Shown: in pieces, positions 1 through 9,447 of the stretch
How positions within the stretch are numbered: position 1 is the stretch's first letter
Layout of the letters: every line of letters begins with the position of its first letter
Assembly: GCA_022184915.1 (NCBI GenBank)
Contig: JAGTJU010000003.1
Coordinates: forward strand, 248,001-312,000
Direction: 5' to 3'
DNA: 64,000 nt
Origin: Myxococcales bacterium
Lineage (GTDB): Bacteria; Myxococcota_A; Polyangia; Fen-1088
Position numbers and translations under genes: made by a program
The notes under the pieces: model-generated
What the model was told of the DNA's origin: nothing
Seen by the model: the letters and a program-made list of their open reading frames with translations, nothing else
The model's database searches: none

Positions 1-1
1 G

Positions 2-433
2 TTCGGCATTCTGGTGCTGCTGGTCGACGCCGCCAAGGGCGCCTGGCCGGTGCTCTTGGGGCGGGGCCTCTGGCTCTCCGACTGGGTGCTCGCCGCCCTG
101 GCGTTGGCGGCCGTTCTCGGGCACGTGTTCAGCATCTTCCTCAAGGGGCGCGGCGGCAAGGGCGTGGCCACGGCGCTCGGGGCGTCGCTGGCCCTCACCC
201 CCCTGCCGGCGCTCTGTGCCTTCGGCGTCTTCGTGCTGCTGTATGCAGCGTTTCGCATTTCCTCGGTGGGCTCGTTGGCCGGTGCGGTGTCCTTCGTGGG
301 CTTCCTCTTCGCCTTCGGCGAGGCCCACCCGGCCACGCTGGCCTACGGCAGCCTCGCCGCCCTGGTGATCGTGCTGCGCCACAAGGACAACCTGCGCAGG
401 CTGGCGCGCGGCGAAGAGCTCAAGGCCCCCTGA
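2..433 (+). CDS. plsY: PlsY glycerol-3-phosphate acyltransferase, 5' partial
   Basis: C-terminal part of the integral-membrane acyl-phosphate:glycerol-3-phosphate acyltransferase, which makes lysophosphatidic acid in the first step of phospholipid synthesis. The reading frame is open to the left edge, so the true start lies outside the window; the GTG at 14 is only the first internal start-like codon. The conserved loop GRGGKGVATALG, which in this family binds phosphate and substrate, is present, followed by hydrophobic segments and a basic tail (RHKDNLRRLARGEE) typical of PlsY C-termini. It converges on bioB with about 40 bp between the stop codons. Assignment is firm from the motif and membrane pattern. 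Confidence 0.9.
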   Translation, partial: FGILVLLVDAAKGAWPVLLGRGLWLSDWVLAALALAAVLGHVFSIFLKGRGGKGVATALGASLALTPLPALCAFGVFVLLYAAFRISSVGSLAGAVSFVGFLFAFGEAHPATLAYGSLAALVIVLRHKDNLRRLARGEELKAP

Positions 434-476
434 GGCCGCCTCAGGTGACGCAGCCCCGAGGGGGGGCAGTCTGCCT

Positions 477-1424
477 TTAGAGCGCAGCCGGGCGCATGCC
501 CGCGTCCCGCAGCAGCGCCTGATCCTGTTCCACGTCGGGGTTGCCCGTGGTGAGCAGCTTCTCGCCGTAGAACACCGAGTTGGCACCGGCCAGGAAGCAC
601 AGAAGCTGCGCTTCGCGTGACAGCCCCGTGCGCCCCGCCGATAGACGCACCTTCGCCTGGGGCATGAGAATGCGCGCCACGGCGATCGTGCGCACCAGGT
701 CGAGCGGATCGGTGGCCGGCAGCGCCGCCAGCGGCGTGCCTTCCACGGGCACCAGCGTGTTGACGGGCACGCTCTCGGGCTGCGGGTCCAGATTCGCCAG
801 CGTCATCAACATGGCGCACCGGTCGCGGACCGACTCGCCCATGCCGATGATGCCCCCGCAACACACGGTGACACCGGCCTTGCGAACGTTGCGAATGGTG
901 GTGAGGCGATCCTCGTAGGTCCGGGTGCTGATGATCTTCCCGTAAAACTCGCGCGAGGTGTCCAGGTTGTGGTTGTAGGCGGTGAGCCCCGCGTCGGCCA
1001 GCCGCTGCGCCTGCGCCTCGGTCAGCATGCCCAGGGTCACACACGCCTCCATGCCCAGCTCCCGCACGCCGCGCACCATGCTGAGCACCGCATCGAAGGC
1101 TGGGCCTTCCTTCACCTCGCGCCAGGCGGCGCCCATGCAGAAGCGGGTGGCACCGGCCTCCCGCGCCCGGCGCGCCGAATCGAGCACCTCGTCCACCTTC
1201 AGCATGCGCTGCGGGTCGACCGCGGTTTCGTACTTCGAGGACTGGGGGCAGTAGGCGCAGTCCTCGGCGCATCCGCCCGTCTTGACCGACAAGAGGGTAC
1301 AAAGCTGCACCTCCTCGGGGCTGTGATGCGCCTCGTGCACGGCCTGCGCCTGCCGGATGAGGCGAGGCAAAGGCAGGTCGTAGAGCGCTTGAACCTCTTG
1401 CAGCGTGTAGTCTTGCCGAGTCAC
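477..1424 (-). CDS. bioB: Biotin synthase BioB
   Basis: Radical-SAM enzyme that inserts sulfur into dethiobiotin in the last step of biotin synthesis. At 315 residues it has the usual family length. The SAM-cluster motif CAEDCAYC gives cysteines 52, 56 and 59. The ligands of the second, sacrificial [2Fe-2S] cluster are also visible in [28 protein letters not shown] and VRLSAGR. The start is GTG at 1424. No other bio genes are adjacent, so it stands alone here. I see no BirA-type operator upstream. Function is clear from the motifs. Confidence 0.96.
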   Translation of the reverse strand: MTRQDYTLQEVQALYDLPLPRLIRQAQAVHEAHHSPEEVQLCTLLSVKTGGCAEDCAYCPQSSKYETAVDPQRMLKVDEVLDSARRAREAGATRFCMGAAWREVKEGPAFDAVLSMVRGVRELGMEACVTLGMLTEAQAQRLADAGLTAYNHNLDTSREFYGKIISTRTYEDRLTTIRNVRKAGVTVCCGGIIGMGESVRDRCAMLMTLANLDPQPESVPVNTLVPVEGTPLAALPATDPLDLVRTIAVARILMPQAKVRLSAGRTGLSREAQLLCFLAGANSVFYGEKLLTTGNPDVEQDQALLRDAGMRPAAL

Positions 1425-1662
1425 GCGCCCGTTTTAACAGGCGGAACACACGGTTCCAAGCCTCGTCTTGCAGGTCCGGGGGCGCGCCGCCTCCCGCGCG
1501 GTGCCGCACATGACACGAACCGCCCTGGCCAGGCAGGGCCCGTGCGGCCGCAGGGCGGCGGAAGGGGCGCCCGGGGCTAAAGAAGGGGCGGAAAACCCCC
1601 GAACTTTGGCTCGGGCCTCGGGCCTCCCCAAGGCCCCTCACCTCTCGGGGGACGGTTTCGCG

Positions 1663-4600
1663 GTGTCAGTTCAAGTCTTCTGCCCAAAGTGCGGCCGCGC
1701 TCAACCGGCGGCGCCCAATAACGCCGACGAACATCACAAGTGCGTCGCGTGCCAGCACGTCTTCTCCGCGAAGGGACGCCCCCAGCCGCTGCCCGAGCGG
1801 GTCTTGGCAGGCGGCGCCGCGGCGCTGGTCGCAGGCAGCCGCCAGGACCCGGAGCTGCCCGGACGCCCGCGGAGCACCAGCAACCTGCCCGCGCCGCGCG
1901 AAGCCATCCCCTCGCCCTCCCTGGGGGTGGCGCCCCCGCTGGTTCCTCCCCATCGGCCCACCCTCTCGGGGGTGGGGGGAGATCCCGACGTGCCCGCGCC
2001 CCGCGAAGCCGTCCCGCCCCCCAACTTGCCCGCTGCCCGCGAGAGCATTCCGGTGCCCATGGGCCTGCCGATGAACCTGCCCGCCCCCCGCGGCCCCGTG
2101 CCCATGAATCTGCCGGCTCCCCGCGAGGCGGTGCCCCCGCCAAACCTGCCGGCCCCCCGCGCCGCCGTGCCGCCCCCGGATCTGCCGGCCTCCCGCGCCG
2201 CCGTGCCGCCCCCCAACCTGCCCGTCTCCCGGCAGGCCGTGATGCCTTCGGCGCCCGTGTCCCTGCCCGCGGCCCCCGGCCTGCCGCTTCCCCCGGGCCC
2301 ACCGGCGTCCTCGCCGTGGCTGGCCGTGGTCCGCGACGCCGCGCCCCCCTCCGATCTGCCCGCCCCCCGCGAGGCCGTGGGCCTTTCTAACCTGCCCGCC
2401 CCCCGCGAGGCCGTGGGTCTGGCGAATCTGCCCGCCTCCCGCGAGGCGCCTGGCCTCGCCAACCTGCCCGCGCCCCGCTCCGCGGTCCCTTACCCGAACC
2501 TGCCGGCCCCCCGCGAGGCCGTCGCCAACCCGAACCTGCCCGCGCCCCGCTCGGCGGTGCCACGGGCTTCGGCCGTGCCCCCGGCCACCCCGGTGGCCCT
2601 GGCTCGCCTGAACCTCAGCGTCGAACGTACCCCCGCGCCCGACTTGGCGCCCGCCAACAGCCCGCTTGCGCCTTTGGATCTCAACGACCCCGGGCTCAGC
2701 TTCGATCTCAGCCCCGACGAAGCCCTCCCGGCCGGCCCCGGCCCGCAGCAAAGCGCGTTCAGCAGCGCAGAGGACCCGGGCCTCGATCTCGACCTCCTGG
2801 ACGACATCACGAGGGCGGCGCCCCTTTCGGCCGCCGGGCTGGCCGCCGCCTTCCGCACGCCCGGCATCCCTGCCAGCTTGGGGCTCGAGGCGGTGGACGG
2901 GGGCCTGGGCTTCAGGCTCGACATCGAGGGGGCCGAGGCGCCGTCACCCACGTCGCCCGTTGCGGCCATCGTGCCTTCCTCCGCGCTGCCCGCGATCGAG
3001 GTGAACGCGATGGGCGTTCTGGAAGACGCCCTGCCCGAACTGGCGCCGCACCGGGAGGCACCTCTGCCCTCCACCGCGCCGAAGCCGCGGACCCGTCCCA
3101 AGCCCGCGCTGCTGGTAGCCGCGGGTGCGGGCGCGGCGGCGCTCCTGGCCGGGGTGCTGCTGGTGCTGGTTCCGAAGCTCACCGCGGGCCCCGCCCCCGA
3201 GGCCGTGCTGGCGCCTTTCCTGCCGCAGCTCGAATCAGATACCTTCCCCGCCTACCAGGCCGCCGCCACCGCACTGGTGCAGCAAGCCGCGCAGGAATCG
3301 CACGCCGACGGGCTGCGCGCCGGGGCCGCCGAGCTCTTGCTGCTGGCCCGCCTCGGCCGCGAGGCCCCGAAGGCGCTGGTGACGGAGGCGGCGCAGCACT
3401 TGAGCCAAATCCTGCCAGCCGACGAGCCTTCCGCAAGCGAGCGTCGGGCGCGCGCACTGGCCGAGCTGGCCCAGGGCAAGTTAAGGGGCGTCGACGCGCT
3501 CTTGGCGGGGATCGAGGATTCCCCCGGCGCCCGCCTGATCGTGGGGCTCAAGCAGCTCGCTACCGGCAACCCCGCGGCCGCGGCAGGCACCTTCGAGGTG
3601 GCGGCTTCACAAGAGCCTCGGCGTTTGCTGCCGCCGTACCTGGGCGCCAAGGCGCTCGAGGCGGCGGGGCAGGCCGCGAAGGCGCATGCGCTCTACGAAA
3701 AAGTGCTCGCACGCAACCCGCAACATCTCGGCGCCGCGCTGGGCGCGCTACGCACCGCGGGTTTGCCGCCCACGGAGCTCCTCGAGAAGCTCGAAAAGCT
3801 GGCGGGGGCGAACCCTGGCGCCGCGTCGGGCGCCGAGGTGGCCGGCGTGCTGGTGCTGCTCGGCAAAACCGCCGCAGGGCTGGGGCGTCACCACGCGGCG
3901 CCCAAGGCGTTTACGCGGGCTCTGGCGGCTGACCCGGGCAACGCCGAGGCCACGATCGCGCTGGCCGAAAGCCTGCTTGCCGAAGGCCGCTACAACGACG
4001 CTCTCACGCGGGTGCAGAGCGTGGCGGGCGAAGCCGTCAAAACGGCCGAGGGGCTCTTCACGTGGGGTGGCGCGCTCATTGCTACCCACAGGGTCACCGA
4101 AGGGTTGGCGCAGGTCGACAAGGCGGTGCTCAAAGCGCCTCAGGATCCGCGGGGCCCCTTCTTTAGGGCCTGGGCGGCCGAAGAGGCCGTGAACCCCGAT
4201 CACAAGGGGGCTCTGGCGCAATACCAGGAAGCGCTCTCCCGCGCGCCGTCCTTCGTGCCCGCCACGCTCAGGCTCGCGTCGCTCTTGCAGAAGAGCCAGC
4301 GTGCGCCCGAGGCCCTCAAGGTGCTCAAGGCCGCCGAGGACGCCGGCGCCCCGCCCACGTCGCTGCAGCTGGCGTGGGGACAAGCCCTCATCGTCGCCAA
4401 GCAGGCCCACCGGGCCGAGGACGTGTTTCGCAAGGCTTTGGCGGCAGAGCCCACGCTGGCGGCCGCCCGGTTGGGTCTGGCGTCTGCCCTGGAGGCGCAA
4501 GGGCGTGTGGGTGAAGCCAAGCTCGAGCTCGACGAGCTGCTCACGCAAAGTCCCGACACAGACGGCATCCACGAACGGCTCGCGGGCCTCGCGTTACGGC

Positions 4601-5427
4601 TGGGCGAAAAGGACGAGGCGCTGGCCCACTTCGAGGCGGCGCTGGCCACCGGCAAGGCAGGTCCCGAGGTGCACGTGGCGCTGGGGCAGCTGGCGCTCGA
4701 CATGGGCAAGCTGGACCTGGCCGCGTCGCACCTCGTGAAGGTCTCGGAAGAGAGCCCTTCCACCCCGGGCGCGCTCTATTCGCTCGGGCGGCTGCGCGAG
4801 CGCCAGGGCGATCTCGGCAAAGCGCTCGCCGAGTACCGCCGCGCCACCGGCTACGAGAACACGCCCGAAGTGCAGCTGGCTTACGGGCGGGTGCTCGGGG
4901 CGGCTGGCAAGGAAGACGATGCCCTGGTGGCGTTCCGCGAGGCGTTCGCGCTGGCTGAGGGACATCTCGAACACGGGCGGCTGCTCCTCAAGCGCTCGAA
5001 GGCCGATCAGGCGATCGTGGATTTCGACGCCGCCGTGCGGATCGATCCCGAGATGTGGGAGGCGTTCCTGATGAAGGGAAACGCCCACGACGTGCTCGGT
5101 GAAACCGACAAGGCTGCCGAAGCGTGGCGCCAGGTGGTCCGGCTTCAACCCAAGAACGTCGAGGGGCTCTACAAGCTGGGGCGGCTCGAGATGGACCGTG
5201 GCCAGATCAAGCCGGCGCTCGATTATCTGCGCCGCGCGGCGGCCGGGGCGCCGCAGGATCGTCCCTGGGCGGCCGACGTCTATTTTCAGCTAGGTTATGC
5301 CGAGCTGCAGGCGGGCTCGAAGAAGAGCGCGCGCGACGCCTTGACGAAGTATCTGGCGCTGGCGCCCACGGATGCGCCCGATCGCCCCGCGGTCGAAAAG
5401 CAGCTGGATCGCCTGGGCGGCTTTTAA
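1663..5427 (+). CDS. Zinc-ribbon, proline-repeat, single-TM, TPR protein
   Basis: Large protein (1254 aa) of unknown specific role. I place the start at GTG 1663, which puts the zinc ribbon (CPKC, 16 residues, CVAC) at the very N-terminus behind a GGGGGA element; an open frame continues upstream to 1468 but lacks family-like sequence. Next comes a long low-complexity segment with about 16 copies of a NLPAPREAV-like unit, an acidic linker, one transmembrane helix at about residues 483-507, then tandem TPR repeats to the end. This implies a cytoplasmic Zn-ribbon and proline stalk and an extracytoplasmic TPR scaffold. Zinc-ribbon/TPR proteins of this plan are common in myxobacteria, some linked to motility or polarity; I infer a scaffold role only. 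Confidence 0.8.
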   Translation: MSVQVFCPKCGRAQPAAPNNADEHHKCVACQHVFSAKGRPQPLPERVLAGGAAALVAGSRQDPELPGRPRSTSNLPAPREAIPSPSLGVAPPLVPPHRPTLSGVGGDPDVPAPREAVPPPNLPAARESIPVPMGLPMNLPAPRGPVPMNLPAPREAVPPPNLPAPRAAVPPPDLPASRAAVPPPNLPVSRQAVMPSAPVSLPAAPGLPLPPGPPASSPWLAVVRDAAPPSDLPAPREAVGLSNLPAPREAVGLANLPASREAPGLANLPAPRSAVPYPNLPAPREAVANPNLPAPRSAVPRASAVPPATPVALARLNLSVERTPAPDLAPANSPLAPLDLNDPGLSFDLSPDEALPAGPGPQQSAFSSAEDPGLDLDLLDDITRAAPLSAAGLAAAFRTPGIPASLGLEAVDGGLGFRLDIEGAEAPSPTSPVAAIVPSSALPAIEVNAMGVLEDALPELAPHREAPLPSTAPKPRTRPKPALLVAAGAGAAALLAGVLLVLVPKLTAGPAPEAVLAPFLPQLESDTFPAYQAAATALVQQAAQESHADGLRAGAAELLLLARLGREAPKALVTEAAQHLSQILPADEPSASERRARALAELAQGKLRGVDALLAGIEDSPGARLIVGLKQLATGNPAAAAGTFEVAASQEPRRLLPPYLGAKALEAAGQAAKAHALYEKVLARNPQHLGAALGALRTAGLPPTELLEKLEKLAGANPGAASGAEVAGVLVLLGKTAAGLGRHHAAPKAFTRALAADPGNAEATIALAESLLAEGRYNDALTRVQSVAGEAVKTAEGLFTWGGALIATHRVTEGLAQVDKAVLKAPQDPRGPFFRAWAAEEAVNPDHKGALAQYQEALSRAPSFVPATLRLASLLQKSQRAPEALKVLKAAEDAGAPPTSLQLAWGQALIVAKQAHRAEDVFRKALAAEPTLAAARLGLASALEAQGRVGEAKLELDELLTQSPDTDGIHERLAGLALRLGEKDEALAHFEAALATGKAGPEVHVALGQLALDMGKLDLAASHLVKVSEESPSTPGALYSLGRLRERQGDLGKALAEYRRATGYENTPEVQLAYGRVLGAAGKEDDALVAFREAFALAEGHLEHGRLLLKRSKADQAIVDFDAAVRIDPEMWEAFLMKGNAHDVLGETDKAAEAWRQVVRLQPKNVEGLYKLGRLEMDRGQIKPALDYLRRAAAGAPQDRPWAADVYFQLGYAELQAGSKKSARDALTKYLALAPTDAPDRPAVEKQLDRLGGF
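1882..2559 (+). repeat. Degenerate coding repeat, LPAPRxAV units
   Basis: GC-rich imperfect repeats of about 36-45 bp inside the zinc-ribbon/TPR gene, encoding (N/D)LPA(P/S)R(E/A/S)AV units with PPP or GL spacers. The repetition keeps the opposite strand open for hundreds of codons, which explains the long antisense ORFs here. It is protein-level low complexity and not a mobile element. Confidence 0.75.
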
Positions 5428-5621
5428 AGCCAAAATCCCTCGGGTCAGCTCTCCGGCGTTCTGCGGGGCAAAGGCACGTTACGTCGCAGCCTCTGAGCGC
5501 GTGGATGGGATCACAACGCCCTCCGGCACCGGCGAAGGCGCCCCTGCGGGCGTTGGCGCCCGCGGTTCAGCAACTCCGGTAAGGGGCTTGCAGGGTGGAT
5601 CGAGGGCAGGAGGGATAAAAC

Positions 5622-5972
5622 ATGGAAAACAAAGCTGCACGTTACGTGAACATTGCGCTCGGGGCCTGGCTGTTCTTGTCAACGTTCTTGTGGATTCACA
5701 GCGACGCGCAATACACCAACAGCTGGCTCGTAGGTCTGGCCACGGTCATCGTGGCGGCCGTGAGTCTGTCGACGCCGGCGGCACGCTTCTTCAACACGGC
5801 GCTAGGGGCTTGGCTCTTCATCTCGGCCTGGGCATTGCCCAGCATCTCCGACGGCACGGTTTGGAATCATGCCCTGGTCGGCTTGGCCGTGGTGGTTGCG
5901 TCGCTGATACCCAGCCGGGGTGAGTCCGCGGTGATCCGCAGAGAGCAAAGGCCGGCCACCGCCCATCGATGA
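5622..5972 (+). CDS. SPW-repeat membrane protein
   Basis: Small integral membrane protein (116 aa) with two copies of the SPW-repeat unit, each ALGAWLF(L/I)S followed by W and a second helix (NSWLVGLATVIVA, then NHALVGLAVVVASL), giving four predicted helices. The ATG is preceded by GGAGGGATAAAAC, a strong ribosome-binding site. Family function is unknown. A GC-rich hairpin without a T-run (about 6003-6031) lies between it and the convergent regulator gene. Confidence 0.85.
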   Translation: MENKAARYVNIALGAWLFLSTFLWIHSDAQYTNSWLVGLATVIVAAVSLSTPAARFFNTALGAWLFISAWALPSISDGTVWNHALVGLAVVVASLIPSRGESAVIRREQRPATAHR

Positions 5973-6103
5973 GTTGATGCCGTTCGGTCCCACCTCGCGG
6001 GCGGCCCGGCCCTCTCGCGAGGGTGCGGGCCGTGGGCGAAGGGGGGGCCAGCGTCGACTGGACGAACATGGTCGGCGCGCGTCACCAAACGAAGCGTTCA
6101 CGG

Positions 6104-7075
6104 CTAGCTTCTTTCGCCCAGGAGAACCAATTGCACGTTCAGTAGGGCCACGTGGTCCGCAGCGCGCGACTCCGCAACGATGCTGCGGACCTGCTCGAAG
6201 AAAGCAACGTGCGCTTGCCTGATCCGTTGCAGATCCTCTGATGACACGGCGACGACGTTGTACGAAAACAGAGACTCACCCCTGCCATCGAATCCCTGGA
6301 GTTTCTTCACTGCCACTTCGGCCCAGTGACGTTTCTGTGCGAGGTTGCCGTGCGGATCTGTCCCGGTGTCGACGGTGATCACGTTTTGAGCCACCCAGCG
6401 CCCTCGAATTCGTCGGACTTGTTGCGCCCGCTCGAGGTGTCTAAGGCAGTCGCGTACGTTGGTCGGCTCTTGTCCTATGGCTTGCGCAATCTGCGCGACT
6501 TGGTTCGTCCCGCATGGCTTGAGCTCGAGCGCACGCAGCACGGCAGAGCTCCAAGGATGCGCGTAGGCGAGGTCGCGTTGCGCTTCGACGGCCCGGTGCA
6601 GCACCTTGACTTCCATGAGCTTTCCAGCATCCACAAGCGCGTCCAGCCAGTCGATCAGGCGGTGGCTGAATGCATGAACGATGAGTAGAAGCTCCGGCAG
6701 GCGAGGTTCACTGAGGCCAGCACGCCATCGCTTGACCGTGCTGCGATCCACTCCCACCACTTTGGCGATGTGTGCCGTAGTGGCTTGCTTGGTAAGGACT
6801 TCGAGCAGACGAGATGTGTCTTCCGCCTGCCAGTGAGCGAAGTCGCGGCACACGGAATCCGCGGGAGCCAGGACTGCTGCGATTCCTCTCACATCGACCC
6901 GCGCCGCTGCGGCCAGTTTGAACAGCACACTGGCCTTCGGGGCCCGGGCCCCTTTCTCCCACATGTAGATCACGTTGGGACTGGTATCCAAGCGCCGGGC
7001 CAGGGCCGCCCGAGAGCGCCTGCCACGCAACGCGCGCAGGAGCTCCGACGCGAGTTTGTCCCAACGGATGATCAC
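6104..7075 (-). CDS. HTH regulator with DUF4423-like C-terminal domain
   Basis: Probable transcription factor (323 aa from GTG 7075; an upstream ATG at 7189 would add 38 unlikely residues and run into the divergent gene). The N-terminus is a Cro/C1-type HTH (LARRLDTSPNVIYMWEKGARAP). A second HTH-like stretch (TTAHIAKVVGVDRSTVKRWRAG) follows, and the C-terminal half matches the DUF4423/TIGR02147 pattern, ending HVALLNVQLVLL. Such proteins are found in Fibrobacter, Bdellovibrio and myxobacteria, often beside secreted-protein genes. It is divergent from the Cys-rich lipoprotein gene with about 92 bp between starts, which is its most likely target. The domain call is from memory of the family and was not searched. 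Confidence 0.75.
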   Translation of the reverse strand: MIIRWDKLASELLRALRGRRSRAALARRLDTSPNVIYMWEKGARAPKASVLFKLAAAARVDVRGIAAVLAPADSVCRDFAHWQAEDTSRLLEVLTKQATTAHIAKVVGVDRSTVKRWRAGLSEPRLPELLLIVHAFSHRLIDWLDALVDAGKLMEVKVLHRAVEAQRDLAYAHPWSSAVLRALELKPCGTNQVAQIAQAIGQEPTNVRDCLRHLERAQQVRRIRGRWVAQNVITVDTGTDPHGNLAQKRHWAEVAVKKLQGFDGRGESLFSYNVVAVSSEDLQRIRQAHVAFFEQVRSIVAESRAADHVALLNVQLVLLGERS

Positions 7076-7167
7076 TATCAAAAAGTAGCCTATTTGCTGC
7101 GAATGGCTAGTGAGTATGTGGTGTTGCGATCTAGATTTCGGTCGAGTCGTCGCAGATACTCGAATGC

Positions 7168-8163
7168 ATGAAGAACGCAGTGGTCGCATTCCTCTTGGTC
7201 ACGATGCTGAGCCAGGGCTGCCATTCGTCCCTTACCAGCAGCACGGCCCCCGAAAACGGTCAGACAGGATCGATTGGGGCAGCCGAATGCTTGGAGGATT
7301 CGTCCTGCGAAAACGCGTACCGGGAAACCTTGGCCCACCTGCAAACACCCTTACACGGGCATCGGCGGGTGCAGGCTGCCAGTTGCGAACCCATAAACCA
7401 GGCAGGCTCGGAGAGTGCCAGCGGTTTCGCTTGCGTTTGTGCCCTGGAAGGCGGCGGCTCGTTGCACATTGGACCAGCAGGCGCGCCCTGCACTGTCCAG
7501 AGTCGTGATGGCTACTCGTGCCTGTTGAACCCCGCGTCCTTCGCGGGTTGTTCGCCCGGTGACCCCACAACCTGCGAGGCAGCGTGCGCCGGGCTAGAGC
7601 GGCTACTCGGACAGGACGCCGCGCGAACGTTCGACGTCGGGATTCGAGCCGCCGCTTGCGTGAAGCAGTCTTGCCAAGTCGTCTACCGGGTAGGCAACGA
7701 TTGCTTTGCCAACGTCTTCCCCGGAGAAGCCTACAACTGTGAGCTCTCTGACGGCGCAATTCTGGCAGCCGCAACGGCCGCTCGAGACGCGAGAAACAGG
7801 CCGACGTTGGCGACTAGCCTTTCACCGCCCAGGTTCCATCCGAGACCATCGGACGAGTGGCAAGGCATGCTTGTCGACCTCGACGCTCAGCCTCCCTGCG
7901 AAGAATCAGGAGATTGTGGGCTGGCACGGGCCTGCTTGAATGAACGTTGTGGGCCCTGCACCCGAGACGAACAGTGTGCCCCGGGTGAGCTTTGCGCGCT
8001 CGACCACTGCGTACGACAAGATCTGGCGACCTGCCGAACGCGAAGAGACTGCGCTGCGGGTATCCTGTGCATCCTGAGCGGCTATAGCGCCGACCCTCGA
8101 GCCAACGAGCAGATGCGTGCGTACTGCCTGAACCCCGAGGGGGGAGCCTCCATGGTCATGTGA
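7168..8163 (+). CDS. Cysteine-rich lipoprotein
   Basis: Predicted secreted lipoprotein of 331 aa. The N-terminus MKNAVVAFLLVTMLSQGC is a signal peptide with lipobox and lipidated Cys18. The mature part is rich in paired cysteines. The C-terminal third has the short Cys-rich modules common in myxobacterial surface proteins (PCEESGDCGLARACLNERCG, then CTRDEQCAPGELC). No enzymatic motif was recognised. It is divergent from the DUF4423-type regulator, so regulation by that neighbour is plausible. Coding status is supported by signal peptide, length and conserved Cys spacing; function is unknown. Confidence 0.8.
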   Translation: MKNAVVAFLLVTMLSQGCHSSLTSSTAPENGQTGSIGAAECLEDSSCENAYRETLAHLQTPLHGHRRVQAASCEPINQAGSESASGFACVCALEGGGSLHIGPAGAPCTVQSRDGYSCLLNPASFAGCSPGDPTTCEAACAGLERLLGQDAARTFDVGIRAAACVKQSCQVVYRVGNDCFANVFPGEAYNCELSDGAILAAATAARDARNRPTLATSLSPPRFHPRPSDEWQGMLVDLDAQPPCEESGDCGLARACLNERCGPCTRDEQCAPGELCALDHCVRQDLATCRTRRDCAAGILCILSGYSADPRANEQMRAYCLNPEGGASMVM

Positions 8164-8177
8164 CGTGACACTTCATG

Positions 8178-8201
8178 ACACCGCGGTTGCGGGAGCGGTG
8201 T
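8178..8201. other. Small hairpin between convergent genes
   Basis: ACACCGC and GCGGTGT form a 7-bp stem between the convergent lipoprotein and acetyltransferase genes. There is no T-tract on either side, so a role as an intrinsic terminator is uncertain. Confidence 0.3.
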
Positions 8202-8229
8202 TGCCAGGACCTCCTGCGAGAGGTTTCTG

Positions 8230-8736
8230 TTACCCCGCGCGAAGGAGCTTCTCAAAGCAATCGAAGTGCCCCTTCCGAAACCTAACTTGCCCTACTCGAG
8301 AATAGCCGCTACGCGCATAGAACCGGAGTGCCCGTGGGTTCCCGCAGTAAGCGTCGAGGCGGATGGAGTCATATCCAAGAGCGCTCGCGCGGCGCTCGGC
8401 GAAGCGCATCAACGCACGCCCTATCCCATGTCCTTCCCACGGAGGCGCCACCGCGAGTCGATGGATCACGGCGGTGCGACCTGAGTGCTGCCAGAGCACG
8501 CTGGCGTATTCGTGCTCCTGGATTTCGTTAATTACAATCACGCCAACGGCTCTTTCGGCATGAATCGCTACGAATGCCGTACGAGCCGCGATGTCGGCCA
8601 TCAATGTCTGGCGGTCTGGATAAAGTTCGTCCCATTGCTCGATGCCGATTCCACGCATGCCTTCAATGCACTGCTTGACCAAATCGAGGATGCTGACAAC
8701 ATCTCCGAATTCGGCTTCGCGGATGGAAGTGCTCAT
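8230..8736 (-). CDS. GNAT family N-acetyltransferase
   Basis: 168-aa acetyltransferase of the GNAT fold. The acetyl-CoA pyrophosphate-binding motif is clear (LAVAPPWEGHGIGRALMRFAE), followed by LGYDSIRLDAYCGNPRALRFYARSGY, the usual beta5/alpha4 elements. The acceptor substrate cannot be read from sequence. Its ATG overlaps the stop of the cupin gene by 4 bp (ATGA), so the two are translationally coupled. Confidence 0.9.
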   Translation of the reverse strand: MSTSIREAEFGDVVSILDLVKQCIEGMRGIGIEQWDELYPDRQTLMADIAARTAFVAIHAERAVGVIVINEIQEHEYASVLWQHSGRTAVIHRLAVAPPWEGHGIGRALMRFAERRASALGYDSIRLDAYCGNPRALRFYARSGYSRVGQVRFRKGHFDCFEKLLRAG

Positions 8737-9089
8737 CCTTTTTTGTCTTCCTGGCCAGGACCTTCGCCGCCCGACGGCCCATAGAAGAAGACCCAGACGG
8801 AAAAGTCCGACGAAAACGACTCGAAGCGGTGACTCTGTCCTGCGGCCACAAAGATGAAGGAGCCAGGCTGAACTTCCTGGCGCCTGATTCCATCGAAGAA
8901 GATGCCCGTGCCGCGGGCGACAACATAGATCTCGTCGCGATCATGCGGGCTTTGAGGATCCGATCCTACAGGCGTGTACATCTCCACGTCGAGCGACCCT
9001 TGCGAGAAGACTGGCACGGCCAGGTTCCCCGGAGGCGGCGGCCCCATCGAAATCGCCTCGAAAAGACTTACGTGCAAAGCTTTGGGCAT
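8733..9089 (-). CDS. Cupin-domain protein
   Basis: 118-aa single-domain cupin. Metal-ligand motif 1 is visible as SPHDRDEIYVVARGTGIFFDG and motif 2 as VQPGSFIFVAAGQSHRFESF, giving the His/Asp/Glu/His arrangement typical of small cupins. It could be an isomerase, dioxygenase or ligand-binding protein; the family does not settle this. First gene of a two-gene operon with the GNAT acetyltransferase (4-bp overlap). Confidence 0.88.
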   Translation of the reverse strand: MPKALHVSLFEAISMGPPPPGNLAVPVFSQGSLDVEMYTPVGSDPQSPHDRDEIYVVARGTGIFFDGIRRQEVQPGSFIFVAAGQSHRFESFSSDFSVWVFFYGPSGGEGPGQEDKKG

Positions 9090-9159
9090 CCGGGTCGTTC
9101 CTCGTGCTCATTCCTGTTCTGTGCGTGAGTTCTCACGGTCCCACGTTCCCTGCGGACGT

Positions 9160-9447
9160 GATCATTGCTCGTGGCGCCGCAGAGATGGGCTTTCCGGCAC
9201 GACGTCGATCCCCATCGTCTTCATGGTTCCGGAGCCGTGCCTCACCGCGGTCTGTTTCGTTAGAAGAGTCCACCCATCTTTCGAGAGTCGAGAAACGTCC
9301 GAGCCACTTTAGTGGCCTGAGCTGGACATCGCACTGCGGTTGCCGACCGTATCCACTCCAAGTTTGGCCAACTCAAGGATCGATTACGAGTCTCCCCTCG
9401 TCCAGCGCCGCGAAAATGGCACTGTTCGAGAGATCATCTGGATTCAA
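9160..9447 (-). pseudogene. Possible dCTP-deaminase-like remnant
   Basis: From a TTG at 9447 the minus strand encodes LSNSAIFAALDEGRLVIDP, which resembles the N-terminus of dCTP deaminases (SDREIRAAL, then GRIVIDP). A TGA at 9373-9375 interrupts it, and the same frame stays open to about 9160 with little further similarity (QPQCDVQLRPL could match the next strand). The start codon overlaps the end of the 82-aa gene upstream. This is a weak visual match; otherwise the 344-bp stretch between the cupin gene and 9433 holds nothing I can recognise. Confidence 0.25.

Noticed and set aside
1666-2751. 361-aa minus-strand ORF full of GGGQIR-type repeats
   Set aside because: Shadow of the LPAPREAV repeat in the zinc-ribbon/TPR gene; high GC keeps the opposite strand free of stops.
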